Shown: piece by piece, positions 11,804 through 23,424 of the stretch
Numbering within the stretch: position 1 is the stretch's first letter
Layout of the letters: each line of letters begins with the position of its first letter
Source: Arenicola marina
Lineage: Eukaryota; Annelida; Polychaeta; Arenicolidae
Assembly (NCBI GenBank): GCA_964019135.1
Contig: OZ025253.1
Coordinates: 39,482,548-39,546,547 of the forward strand
Direction of reading: 5' to 3'
Length of the DNA: 64,000 nucleotides
Notes under the pieces: model-generated
The model's input: the letters and a program-made list of their open reading frames with translations, nothing else
Database searches by the model: none
Told to the model about the DNA's origin: nothing
Translations under genes and position numbers: made by a program

Positions 11804-14800
11804 GATGTAATGGATGAACAGGGTTCCAAAAAATATGTACAAAAAAATACGTTCAAATACATGTAGATGAAATACAATTAGACTAGCTCCTCTCTTACCA
11901 AGAGATTGCACCCTCTCTTTATCGCCTAGTGATGCTATGAATAAAGCAATGTGTTGCAATCTGCCTTTTATAGGAACATATCTAATGAGAAATGAAGTAA
12001 TAAACTGTAGTCTGATATTCTAAATGCCCCTGTCCGGTGAAGGATTTTCTAATTATTTGTTCCCTACTTAGAGATAATGACGAAATATTTGTACAGTAAC
12101 CTGTGTATCCACATGAACATTTGGCGACTTAATCATCGAGTTAAATCCTGGTTCATACGTTACCGTAAGTCGCTGCTTCAGATGTAGCCGGTAGCAATCT
12201 TGTGAGGTCAGGCCCTACGTCATCAATGGTGGTTGCCGGTAGCAATGTTGTGACGTCGCGCCCTACGTCATCAATGGTGGTTGCCGGTAGAAATGTTGTG
12301 ACGTCGCGCCCTACGTCATCAATGGTGGTTGCCGGTAGAAATGTTGTGACATCACGCCCTACGTCATCAATGGAGGTTGCCCAGGGCGTGAATGTGTATG
12401 TTTCGGGGGACGGGCTAAGATCAAGAGCGTAGGATTCCTTGTATCGTTGTCCGTAAAGCCAGGCAGCAAATCTGTGATAAGAATTGAACAAATAACCGAC
12501 TTTGTGCGAGGAGAATAACTGACAGGGCATTGTTCGTGTATGTAAGTCAAGACGGATTATCGCTACATCAGCGTTCGATCTGAATAAGGCTAAATGATCA
12601 AAAAATCATGAAACATATGACTGGGAGCTCGCGACTGTCTAGACTACATAAATATTAGACACCAAGGTGGAGGAGGCCTATAGATTTGTTTTTAAATAAT
12701 AACATGTAACCTTCTAGTTGACCAGGGTATTTTATTACAAAATAAAAAGAATTTTCTTATGTTCCTTTTCAATATCAGAATTTGTTTTAATCTTTATTGA
12801 ATATTCTAATTTTTTTGTTATCTGCTTTGTGTAGTCCTAGTTGCTGCTGTTCGCTGTTCGGCAGGGTCATCAATAAAACGCGGAAAACTTCGGAAAATCC
12901 CAACAATGTTACTATTAAAGCAATATACTTGCATGCGCCATCTTAGATCTTTTACACTTGACAATCAACACTAAAAGTATCTTAAAATTATGATGCATAT
13001 ATTATTTATCTCTTCGGGTCTGTAAAACAACATTTTTTACAAAAAACTACGCGGTCTGTTTATATCGCGCACGGACATCCTAGCGAGCCGCGGTCGACAT
13101 CACACAGAATACCGAAGGGGCCTCAATAAAATGCGGAATGCCAGCGGATTACCTGCGAAATCTTGCGGAATACTGCGAAAAACTTCGAAATGTCCGCCGC
13201 GAAGACGTTTTCCGAAGTTTTCCGCGTTTTATTGATGACCCTGCCGAACGGCGAACAGGCGCGCAGGGACATAAAGCCGGCCACCAACTCTTCTGCTCCG
13301 GAAAACAAATTCGCTCTCTCCGGATAGCCACGGGCTTTCAGGATTTAAATTCAAGACAGAATATATTTATTTGACATGGAGAAGAGGTTAGTAGAACAAA
13401 AATTACGAAATATATTGCTTTAATCGTCCGACATCAATCTCTTAATTGCCCACTATTTTCATTAGCTGGCAATATAATCGTATTAATTATCATCATCAGA
13501 CAAACTATGTATGGCTACATTACATAATCCGGCGCTAATGTTTTCTCACCTAACATTGCCTGGGTGCTCCAGTGTGTGCGCCCCGACGGCAACAGTCATC
13601 TGTGTGGCGGACAGCTCCCCGATCTGCGTTGAGGTGGGGGTGAATGGCGCTCCATCCAGCAGGACTCCATCCCGGGCGGCAGTGGGAACCGCCATAGCCA
13701 ATGTGTTGGTGAACTCCCCTCTAGGGGAATCCATTGTGGAGAACGCGTAGCTGGAGCTTAGCGGGGTGTCCGCTGGTGGTAGAGCCATCAGGAAGGGGTC
13801 CGAGTTCTGATGGGACTCCTCTCCAACGGACATTGCAAACTGGGCCACCAGGACCGGACAGCTGGTCTCCAGCACGTGGCTGATCCCCGAGCCCAGGATG
13901 TGGATATCCGATTGACATCGCATCAGGGTCCGGTCCACCACCCCGATAGATTTTCCGTCAGCCTCCGTGATGGAGTACGTCGTGTCCGGGCAGAGACCTG
14001 GGTGAAAGCGTGCATTGTTATTGTCCCGTTTAGCTGGCTCTGATGGGCCCGACATGTTCGAAACGACCCTACCGATTATTTCGCTCAGCACCATGTCTGT
14101 GTCGTATTCGAAGAGTAATATTGGACCTGCATGACTTTGGTTCAAAAACCTGATGACGGCGTCAAAAACGAAACAATATTTACACACACTGTTACAAGCG
14201 ATCTTAACTCACCAGATTGCGACATGACGCGTCTTTATGTATTAGTTACAGAGCGAGATGGAGGGCGTTCGCCTAAATAATTTTTTTATTTGGGGAATGC
14301 ACGCCAACGAGACCTTTAACTTACTTACAAAAGACTGTGTGACGTCTCGCCTTTGTATTAAGTGTTCTTCTAGAAGAATGCATCGGAAAACAGACCTAGC
14401 CGTCTGTTATTAACGTAAGTGTGTTTCATTTAATTTATAATATCATATAGTACGGCCATTTTATTCTAACATATTCTAGCGTATTCAGGAGAAGGAGAGT
14501 GGAACCATGTCCCCGGAGGAAACCCCATACCATAATATCAATACTGGTTCAAACCCTCCGTCTGGACAATTTAATCTAGGGCAAATATTCATCCAAATCA
14601 ATCAGTATCTATGAGTTTCCTTGGCTTAATTTAATTAGTGTGAGCACGACAACGGGAATAACAGCCATCCCCACAAGACACCTACCCACCTCGCTGACGA
14701 CGATTTGGCGTCAAGACCTCTTTAAATAGATGTAATTTCCTTATTTCTTATAGAACATCAATTTTTACTATGCTTTTTCAAACAATATTATTTCTCACTA

Positions 14801-16539
14801 TGATCCATCTTTGAAAAGGAAGAACAAACGGTAATTATCATATGATTAGTGAGGGGTCAGCACTATCGATCTACGTGTTTGCCAAAAGGTGACACCCTCG
14901 CTTGATTGAATAAATGATGTGTGACTGCCAGTCCCACCAACAGTGTCACACATTCCGCAAGCCACCTACCAACCACGCTGACAACGTCCCCCGTGCTGCG
15001 CCCCTCCACAGGCTGGATGACGTACTTCCGGCCAAGTTGCTCCACAGGGGGCAGCACTGTGACTAGATGGCCCGGGTCAGTGTAAGTCCCGACGGATGAC
15101 GAGTGCGATCCTGACATCACGAGGATCTGTTTGCTGGCCACGATCGTTGTACCTGAGAAATCTCCCCCATCGCTGTAGGCAAACTGAAACTGATCACGAT
15201 AGCCCAGGTGTATGAACATGATATGTCCAACCTGGTATACTGGAAGGTGTTGCAAGGAGTTCCGTATACCGGATGAAGCTACTGAAAGTCATAAATGAAT
15301 AGAGCGTAGGTGGTATGCTATGATATGTGTTACATGATATGTGTTAAATGCAGGATGATATGATAAATTTTGGCTATTGTTTACACTTCGTGTCTCTTGC
15401 TTCCTGCTTATGGCTGCGAAAAATATATAGGTCCATATTCCACACAAAGGATTCTGAATGAACTTCTTAAATAAATGAAAATAGAAGGGATAATCATCAT
15501 CGTGAAAACAATGAATAACATCGAGTAGATCAAAGTAAGATTTTGTTTTCTAATGCGATCAAACCAGGTGAGATAATTGGCTTTGTATTGATATCACATG
15601 TGTTCGTATTTTTCGTCGCAAATGTGTGCATCATATGTACAATGCAGCAGCAGCAGATTGTCAGTATAATGCAATCATATTTATAACATGTGATCACTGT
15701 ACACATGGGGGTAGATCATATTAATTTCTCAAATTATCAGGTAATGCAGATCTTGGCCAACTTAGGATGCAAAGAATTGATGGCTAAAGGATTAAACTGG
15801 GCCGGTTCGACTGAAGCAACAACATGATTCCATGAATCTTGCCACGTGTACAAACCTGGGCAGTTTGAAAGCTATCGAGCGTGAATGTGATGAGGTCTCC
15901 AGTGACATAGGTCACCCCACCGAATGTCACTGAAAGGGCCTGGGGTCCGTAGAGGTCTATTGTGACGTCAGTAGTGTCATATGGAGCTATAATTCCGAAG
16001 TCAAAAGGTCCCTGAAATTATGGATAAGTTTCTATAATGATAGTGAGACAACATATAAATGGGATTCCACTCTTCCCTGGAGCCTCAAATTCGGATCATA
16101 TATATCCGAACTGCGAACTTCTACGTTTAGCATGCTTCACGGTAGTTCCTTTGCAAATCAATTGATTAGAGATTGTTTTACCGACCTTTGCATATTCCGT
16201 CATATTTCTTAATACAGTTCACATCGGCAAATACATGCATAAATGCAACCACTTAGCAAGTTCAAAGAAGAACTGTGCGTGACATTGTCTTATTCCTCGT
16301 GGAGCTGACGTTGGCAGGGGAATTATTTGATTTAAATCAAAACCAGTATAAATTACCGAACGGAAGCCCCGATAATACGCACGCTACCTGGCTTGAAGTC
16401 GAGCCCAGGAACTTGTAAGTAATAGCCGTGTATACCCTGCCCAGTTGGTTGACGGGCGGAACGCGGAAACCGTCTACGTCATAGATTCCTGCGTTCATCG
16501 CCTGTACCGTCACAGGCTGATCTGACGTCACTCGTATGC
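11135..16539 (-). CDS. Gene copy B: IgGFc-binding-domain/Apple-like protein, 5' incomplete
   Basis: Six exons in transcript order: 16539-16388, 16011-15856, 15183-14970, 13997-13550, 12471-12164 and 11334-11135. All have AG/GT borders, and their lengths (152, 156, 214, 448, 308, 200) join in phase into about 492 codons. Exon one carries GIRVTSDQPVTVQ and VPPVNQLGRVYTAITY, the only intact version of this exon in the window. The next three complete the IgGFc-binding-type region (GPFDFGIIAPYD, SGTTIVASKQ, LPPVEQLGRKYVIQP, DTTYSITEADGKSIG). The hinge exon holds four 16-residue repeats. The last exon is Apple/PAN-like (RTC, VQC, IAC, VCR, GCC) but stops about 15 residues early. The first exon begins in phase 1, so a 5' signal/N-terminal exon is required. 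None was found up to 29950, a stretch that includes a 5.7-kb L1 insertion. It may be a truncated copy. Confidence 0.72.
11642..11752 (-). mobile_element. 5'-truncated tRNA-derived SINE, same family as 40855-41049
   Basis: On the minus strand it shows GGTCCTGAGTTCAAATTTGG followed by CACCTAATC, GTTTCAT, CCTTCATCGTC, GGAG and CAGTTTAGCC. The same blocks appear in the same order and spacing in the SINE at 40855-41049. The upstream head is missing where a (TA)n microsatellite begins (11754-11801). Confidence 0.65.
11754..11801. repeat. (TA)n microsatellite
   Basis: About 46 bp of alternating TA with one TATG interruption, adjoining the SINE fragment at 11642-11752. Confidence 0.9.
12200..12405 (-). 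repeat. In-frame 48-bp minisatellite coding for a 16-residue hinge repeat
   Basis: Inside the 12471-12164 exon of gene B the motif TIDDVGRDVTTFLPAT recurs four times with small changes (one unit has GPDLTRLL). Copies A1 and A2 have one unit at this site and copy C less than one. The region is Thr/Pro-rich and lies between the IgGFc-binding-type domain and the Apple-like domain, so it probably sets the spacing between them and may be O-glycosylated. That last point is inference. Confidence 0.9.
12848..13257. repeat. Inverted repeat, 50-bp arms around a loop of about 310 bp
   Basis: The arm 12848-12897 (containing GGCAGGGTCATCAATAAAAC) and the reverse complement of 13208-13257 are almost identical. 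The left arm is an extra partial copy of the element at 12914-13424, inserted or rearranged in the opposite orientation. RNA or single-stranded DNA could form a long hairpin here. Confidence 0.8.
12914..13424 (-). mobile_element. MITE-like element with 14-bp perfect terminal inverted repeats
   Basis: Begins ATTAAAGCAATATA at 12914 and ends TATATTGCTTTAAT at 13411-13424, an exact 14-bp inverted repeat. The interior of about 480 bp matches 2422-2900 in reverse complement. No coding sequence is credible: short frames across it are made of decayed repeat. Target-site duplication could not be fixed by eye. Confidence 0.6.
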
Positions 16540-16559
16540 CTGAGAAAAAAGAAATACAC

Positions 16560-19240
16560 ATTGGCACTTGTTATCATTACGTCATCTTCAGAAAGTTTAC
16601 TTCGCTGTAGTTGGATTTCGTGGCATTACTTAACTCCAAATGTCTATGTTGATCACTGTCGCAGACCTTATTATTTATTGATGTCAGCCTGTTCTCTCAT
16701 TGTTTCACAAAATGATGCTACATTTACATTGAACATATGGCATGCGATACGGGGCAGTAATACACATGTGTTGTGTAGCATGTGCAGTTATACCGCATCC
16801 ACGCCGTCTTGATATCTGGCTGGGTGGTGGTGGAGAGCCTATGTGATCTGGACGGTTTCGCCTGGCTGACCTGCAGCATCCTGGTGGGTGCATGCCTTTG
16901 GGACCGGTCGGGTATGCCGCCCGGTATACTCAAGCTCTTCTAGTCCTGCTGAGACGGCTACTCCGAATGCCCATGAAAAGTTCACATCGGTCATACCCGG
17001 TGCATTTAGTGGCAATGGAACCATGTGACATCCTAGTGTGTCACATTTCAATCAGCCGCTATCTTCTACCGATTTTCCTGTGCTGATTTGAACGGAATAC
17101 AATCGGTCAGCTAGCCAGTCGTGTATTTGATGCCAAATTGTGAATTTATCTTCGATTAGATTAATTTCAATTTTCGCATATAAAGGATAATTCGTATGGT
17201 TAAATTTGACGCGGGGCAGAGAGACTATGGCGTAAGCGGAACGCCCTCCCCCGGGAGATTGCTAGAAGAAGTGTCGGGAGGTAATGATGTAATGCGCGTA
17301 TTCGGCTTACATTATGGACATATCCGGGTTACCAAAGAACTGCATCCACCACTGTACACAACTAGTTCTGGGAGAGGAACAGGCCGGTCAACTTCTCAAG
17401 TTTCTGTCTGGTCGAGCAGCGTGCATATTACTCATGCTTCTATTGTACTGTATTATGCGCCTCGTGCCTGGAAGTGTGTGTAAATACTAAGCTTCGTAGG
17501 ACGGTCGAATATTATATCATCGTATAGGAAAACCAATGTATTGAGTGTGAATAAATTAGCGATTGAAAAAAGGAACACATTTTAAGGTACCGCCAGAGTT
17601 AAAGGAGGGGAGGGAATACCTTTTCCGATCTCCGCGATTGGCATCTAGGAATTCTTGGAGATTCGCGATTTCCTATTCGCCGCGATCCGTTATAGAAGTT
17701 TGTTATTTGCTCGATATTCGCGGTATCACATTTAAGGTGTTTTCTTTCGCGCCCGGTCTTGAACAGTGCTCATCTTGGAGATTCGATATTACTTTTCCTT
17801 ATTCTTGGGGAATCGCGATTCAGATGGATCCACCCCCCCCCCCCCTCCCCGGGCAAATCACTATTTTGATCGGACGTGCGGTCGTAATGATAAAATGTAG
17901 TCTTAATATACCTTTTCCTGAAATAAAACTACACGGATATTAAAGGACGAATATTAAAGGGCTGTGTGTGTTGGTGTTTTGAGTAGGCGTTGATAGTTAA
18001 TTCCTTCTCATCCCCTATCAGCCCCTAATCAGAAACAAGGCAACTGCATAAACTATTGATTAATTCGCCCGTGGAACGTGCATGCATATGTCGTTTGCGT
18101 CAATCTACGTCTTTATCCAACAGGCAAAAAAGGTACCGCTGATACAAAAATACGCATGTTTATCTATATCAGAATATGGTGGGGGGGGATCCTTCCTTGA
18201 GGCATTTGATATGACGGTTAATCCCCGCACAGGATCCCCCCTCCGTCCCCTTTTTCATCATTGTTCCAACGTTATTTCGTGGATTAATGTGATATTTGCC
18301 ACCTACCTGCAAGATCGTTAGCTCACTAGTAGATGCACGTTTGTTATTATGCCTAAGTGAGATGGTTGTGTCAGATTGTCGCTTGCAGGTAATTTTGTGG
18401 CATGTCCAGGTCTTCAGTTGTGTCAGTTGCTATAAACACGTCAATCAAAAATGCGCAACAATCGAATTGCAAAGCTTTGTGATGACGTATTGATTGAATG
18501 ATGTCATGGTAACCATGAAACAAAGGTTCATTAGACGACTACCCTGCATCACAGGACCGGATAGACATATAGCCATTGTTGCCGAAATTGTCGAACGTCT
18601 ATAGAATTGATACTGACAGTACGATCGTGCGAGTGATATCTTCGCTCAAGTATTCGGTTTCTTGTAGTGACCTGACTTAATCCTAAATTGTCGCCACTTG
18701 TCACCATGAATATTAAAGCGTGTTTCGGTCATTCGTATTATAGTACGTGCATTATTACAGAAACGCAATTACTTACCTTAAAGTAGTCAGTCATTGCAGC
18801 AACTATGTCAGTGTAATATATTGTAAATACGAAGAATTACCGTCGTCGGGAAATCGGATATCTTTGGTTTGGTTAACGAGAACGTCGGTCATGTGACCAC
18901 TGACAGCACACCGTTTTAAAAAGACACTTCTCTATCATGTAGCCAAACGACACGCCAGGTAATGAAAAGCTGTGAAGCCAACCACAGCAGGCTTAGCCTT
19001 TTTTCCAAGAGACCCTAATTGGCAACGAAGTTACAACAGGCAAAAACGCAAAACAATATGACTTTTTTATGACTTTTGCCACATGTGTCAAAATGGCTAC
19101 CCGTGGCAAAACTGAGAGATTTCATAAGACGGTTGATTGGACAGTTAGAGCATTACTTTGACTCGAATGACATTGAAAATGAAGGCAGATCTATATTTCT
19201 TACAGTGGTTGGTGCCGAAATTATAACTCATCTACAATGC
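16560..19240. other. Region between gene B and the L1 element
   Basis: No recognisable exon was found. It includes AT-rich unique DNA, a purine-rich stretch near 17600, two related segments around TCTTGGAGATTCG (17654 and 17774), and short homopolymer runs near 17830 and 18182. The missing N-terminal exon of gene B should be here or beyond the L1 if it exists. Confidence 0.5.
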
Positions 19241-19269
19241 AATTACTAGGCTCAAGGAAATATAATAAA

Positions 19270-22200
19270 TTAGTGGATATGGTTTAGCAGTACACCTGTC
19301 ATCAGCCCAACATAATTGGGCAAAGGTATCAATTTTATTTTTCTCAGCACAGATTTAATATTTAACTTTCCGTTATTACATTTCGTTGCATAAATATATT
19401 GCTTAATTGTTATAAATAAATGGTTTATAATAGGGCCCGCATCTTCGGTTACCCCTAACAATACATTGGTGGCATTAACATATTGGCTGATATCCAAGTA
19501 AGGCTGCAAAACAGCTGCTGTATTCTTCCACAAATCCCGAACGCAGGTACAGCCCCATAAGAGGTGTTCTATGGTTTCTATTTCAGAATCACAGAAATAA
19601 CATTTTTCACTTTCAGAAAACCCACACATTTTCAAAAATTTGTTTGTAGGCAGGATACGTTGAAGCAATCTATATTGAAAGCTTCTACATTTCGATTCTA
19701 TAGACGACCTATACGGTATTAAAAAGATTTGTTTCCACACTTCTTTGTCCAGTTGTATATTTAATATTTCTTCCCATTTTGTTATTTTCCTATATGCAAT
19801 TTCACACTTTCTGGTTAATTCCCAATAAACAAAATTACAACAGCGAGGTGCCTCCAATACATCTGCTAAATAGCGTTCCCGTTTACCCTCTACTGGTATT
19901 TCTGGATATATATTATTCTTGAACCAGTAACTAAGTATCTGGGATTTAGTTGATAAGAAATCCAAGAAGTTTAAATTCACATTATATTTAGTATTAAAAT
20001 TCTCACGAGATAGCGGTGTCCCTTGGTCACCAAACCAATCCATCACTTGGTAGCACTCATTTAATAAAAGCTGTTCTTTATACCTTAATATATTAGTGTT
20101 TGTTACGTAGTGTGCATTCCAAAATGTAAACTTCATTTCATCAGCATTTGTATACTTAATAACTCTGTACTTTTTCCAAGCCTCTATCACCTCCTTCCAA
20201 AAACTACTGCACATTCTTTTAGACATTTTAGCCAGTGATTTCGGATCTAACAACCAGATAAGGTTTCTATGTTCTTCCTTTAAAAAATATCTTGCTACCC
20301 TCTGCCAGTTACCGTTGGATGTTTCCAAACGTTTAACCCATGTTAGTCTAAGTGCTTGTATGAGGGTATCTATACAAGTGAGCTGTATACCACCATCGGC
20401 GTAAGTCTGAGCCAATTGCGTTTTCGAAATCTTTGGCTTTTTACCGTCCCACATGAAGTTGTCAATGATTTTTTGCAAGCTATCAATTAATACAGATTGA
20501 GAAGGAATAATTGACAAAATATGGATAAGCTTCGGAATAACTATAGTCTTGATCACCGTTGCTTTCCCTATTAGGGATAAACACTTCGACTTATAAAAAC
20601 GTAGTGTTTTGTTTATGTCTAGAAGCTTGGCATCTATATTTTTTTGGAGCATGTCGTTTATACAAACATCAAATACAATTCCAAGTAGCTTAAAAGAAGT
20701 TACCCACTGTATCGGCCATTTAAGACATAACCGATCTGTTGAATTTCGGTTACTGCCAAGCCATACTGCTTGTGTCTTATCCATGTTAATTCTCAGTCCT
20801 GAACACAAGTAAAAAATTCTAAAAGTCTTTAGGGCAGCGGTTAAAGAATCTTCGTCGTCTTTCATTAACATAAACATATCGTCAGCATATTGACCTAATA
20901 GAACTGTAAAGTTACCAATTTGAATACCCTTTATGTTTTTGTTATTTCTTAATTCTGCGGCCAAATGTTCGACAACAAGTATAAAAATATATGGAGATAG
21001 AGGGTCACCTTGTCGACATCCTCTCCCTATTTTAAAAAACTGCGAGAAATACCCATTGTTTATCACACAACTCTCTGCGTCTTTGTACAGTAGCCTAAAA
21101 TAGTCGACAAAGCTTTCCCCGAAGTTGTACGCTTCTAGTGTCTTGGTGATAAACTGCCAGTATACGGTGTCAAAGGCCTTTTCAAAATCGATCGTCAGTA
21201 ATAGGCCTGCGTTATTTGTAAGATTAAGGTATTCCATTACGTCAAGGACAAGTCTGGTGTTTTCACCAATAAAACGTCCTTTTAAAAAACCTTTCTGATC
21301 TGGACTAATTATTTTTACTAAAATTTGCTTAATTCGTCTTGCGATTACACCGGATAAAACTTTATAATCGCAATTTAACAAGGATATCGGACGCCAGTTT
21401 TTCATAAATTCTCTAGCTTTCCCTGGCTTGGGTAGACATGTAATTACTCCTTGTCTTTGTGTTATAGACAGTTTCTTGCTATTGATACCATATTTCAGAC
21501 TTCTATATAGAAAATGACCTATACTCTTCCAAAAAAACTTGTAGAACTCACACGGAAACCCATCAGTACCTGGGGATTTTCCATTCTTCATATTTAACAG
21601 TACCTCTTTAATTTCTGAAAGCATCACTTCTCCATCACAGAATTGCTTGTCTACCTCGTCTATTCTCGTAAGATTTTCATCTTTCAAGAAAACTGCTGTA
21701 GCATCATCGTCTCTTCTTGTTTTACCCAAATTGTAGAGCGACTTATAAAAAGTCCGTTGTTCGTTAAGAATATCCCGCGCATCAGTTACGTCTTTTCCCT
21801 CTACACTTAATTTGGTTATGAGCTTACTGGTAAACCGACTTTTTTCAAGGCTGCAAAAATACTTACTAGGTTTTTCCGCTTCCTCATAAACTTGAAGTTT
21901 TGTTCTAACTATGGCGCCTTTTATCTTGTGGTGTCTCAGGGTTCTCAGTGCATCCTTCTTTTGCTCTATTATCTCAAACTGTTGCGGATCATAACTCTCA
22001 TCCACCTGTTCTTCTAATGTTTTGATTTCCATCTCTAGCATTTTTTCTTGTTTTTCCGATATACGCTTTTTGTAGGAGGAGAAGGAAATGCTCTTGCCCC
22101 TAATTTCTAGCTTTAATAATTCAAAAAAAGTTGCATCATCAACCTTTAACTTTACCTTCGGATCGTCCAGGATTTCTCCTTCCTGTGCGTATTGTCTGAT

Positions 22201-23028
22201 CATTTGGTTTATAACATGTTCTATGGCGACACTATAGTCCTTATCTCTTAACAGGGATACGTTTAATTTCCAGAATCCCCTTCCCCTCTCTTCGTTAAAC
22301 TCTTTTATCATAAACTTAATAAGTGAATGGTCCGATCTGTATTTTATTCCTATCTCTGCCTTGTGCATTTCAGCAAATAGATCCTGAGTAACTAAAAAGA
22401 AATCTAATCTAGCATTTTTTTGTACTTTACCGGCACTTTTCCATGTGTATCGTTTTACCTCTGGGTACTGGGTTCTCCATGGGTCTATTAATTCTAGTTC
22501 TTCACACATCAAAAGTACTCTTTTTGTCGCGTTTACATTATTTTGCCGTATATATCCCCGTGTATCTCTTGCGAAGTCTTGCACTAAATTCCAATCCCCA
22601 CATATTAGGATTGATGGGTTTCCGAAGGCATTTGCTATATCTGATATCTCTTGGAAGAAAGCCGGTTTATCCTGGTTTGGTCCATATACTGAGATAATTG
22701 TAATTGATCTTTCTTTTACTTTCAAGTCAATAGCGACATAGTTGCCATTTGGGTCCAAAACCACTTCTTTCACTTCGTATTCAAAATTACCTATGTTGTT
22801 ATTAAACAATATCGCTGTGCCTCTAGCGTTACTCTTGTACGTGCTGAAAAAGGCTTTATAGCCCCAATCTGCTTCAAACAGTTTTGCTTGGTCTTCGTGG
22901 CAATGGACATCTTGCAAGCAATATACTTCACATTTCTTTCCCTTTAGCCAATTAAATACGTCTATTCGTTTGTGTTTGTCAGCCAGACCTCTTACATTCA
23001 TACTAGCGAAACTTATACAACTATGCAT
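19270..23028 (-). CDS. L1-like ORF2: APE endonuclease and reverse transcriptase
   Basis: 1252 residues, uninterrupted. The apurinic-type endonuclease spans about residues 1-240: NVRGL (N11), QDVH (39-42, with Asp where Glu is usual), GDWN (144-147), RLDF (207-210) and SDH (232-234). A charged linker follows. Reverse transcriptase spans about 480-770: NGKSPGTDGFP, KNWRPISLLN, FEKAFD with D614, CRQGDPLSPYIF and YADD (714-717). A C-terminal zinc-knuckle-like CX2CX7HX4C lies at 1143-1160. Function: target-primed reverse transcription of its own RNA. All catalytic aspartates of the reverse transcriptase are present. The start at MHSCISFASMNV fits the family, where the endonuclease begins within the first ten residues. 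Confidence 0.93.
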   Translation of the reverse strand: MHSCISFASMNVRGLADKHKRIDVFNWLKGKKCEVYCLQDVHCHEDQAKLFEADWGYKAFFSTYKSNARGTAILFNNNIGNFEYEVKEVVLDPNGNYVAIDLKVKERSITIISVYGPNQDKPAFFQEISDIANAFGNPSILICGDWNLVQDFARDTRGYIRQNNVNATKRVLLMCEELELIDPWRTQYPEVKRYTWKSAGKVQKNARLDFFLVTQDLFAEMHKAEIGIKYRSDHSLIKFMIKEFNEERGRGFWKLNVSLLRDKDYSVAIEHVINQMIRQYAQEGEILDDPKVKLKVDDATFFELLKLEIRGKSISFSSYKKRISEKQEKMLEMEIKTLEEQVDESYDPQQFEIIEQKKDALRTLRHHKIKGAIVRTKLQVYEEAEKPSKYFCSLEKSRFTSKLITKLSVEGKDVTDARDILNEQRTFYKSLYNLGKTRRDDDATAVFLKDENLTRIDEVDKQFCDGEVMLSEIKEVLLNMKNGKSPGTDGFPCEFYKFFWKSIGHFLYRSLKYGINSKKLSITQRQGVITCLPKPGKAREFMKNWRPISLLNCDYKVLSGVIARRIKQILVKIISPDQKGFLKGRFIGENTRLVLDVMEYLNLTNNAGLLLTIDFEKAFDTVYWQFITKTLEAYNFGESFVDYFRLLYKDAESCVINNGYFSQFFKIGRGCRQGDPLSPYIFILVVEHLAAELRNNKNIKGIQIGNFTVLLGQYADDMFMLMKDDEDSLTAALKTFRIFYLCSGLRINMDKTQAVWLGSNRNSTDRLCLKWPIQWVTSFKLLGIVFDVCINDMLQKNIDAKLLDINKTLRFYKSKCLSLIGKATVIKTIVIPKLIHILSIIPSQSVLIDSLQKIIDNFMWDGKKPKISKTQLAQTYADGGIQLTCIDTLIQALRLTWVKRLETSNGNWQRVARYFLKEEHRNLIWLLDPKSLAKMSKRMCSSFWKEVIEAWKKYRVIKYTNADEMKFTFWNAHYVTNTNILRYKEQLLLNECYQVMDWFGDQGTPLSRENFNTKYNVNLNFLDFLSTKSQILSYWFKNNIYPEIPVEGKRERYLADVLEAPRCCNFVYWELTRKCEIAYRKITKWEEILNIQLDKEVWKQIFLIPYRSSIESKCRSFQYRLLQRILPTNKFLKMCGFSESEKCYFCDSEIETIEHLLWGCTCVRDLWKNTAAVLQPYLDISQYVNATNVLLGVTEDAGPIINHLFITIKQYIYATKCNNGKLNIKSVLRKIKLIPLPNYVGLMTGVLLNHIH

Positions 23029-23424
23029 GTTTGTTTTGCAAATTACAGTTCCTATATTGCAGCTGCATGTTTAACAAATACCATAAGACTTGAATGCTAA
23101 CAAATATAGTTAAGCTTATCACAATAAAGTTCCTTACTCTTCCGTTTCCTGTCCCCTGCATACCACTTGGTACGTATATCAGTGCTTGTCTCTCTAATAT
23201 CGACACTTCAGGTACCAAGGATTTCCGCGTGTACATGCTTGATGTTTGCAGACACAACCGACCGACAGGTGACTCCCAATATACAATTTATGCTAACCGT
23301 TTTTTTTTGTCGCGCTCATATTACAGATTTGTGAATAACAATATTTTCAATACTACTTAACATTTAGAACTAAATATATAAATAAGGAATTAAGGCGACT
23401 GCTGGAAACAGGATGAGTCTTTAA

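Noticed and set aside
17563..17943. 126-residue open frame on the plus strand
   Set aside because: Contains repeated TCTTGGAGATTCG-type sequence and a homopolymer, with no recognisable domain or splice signal.
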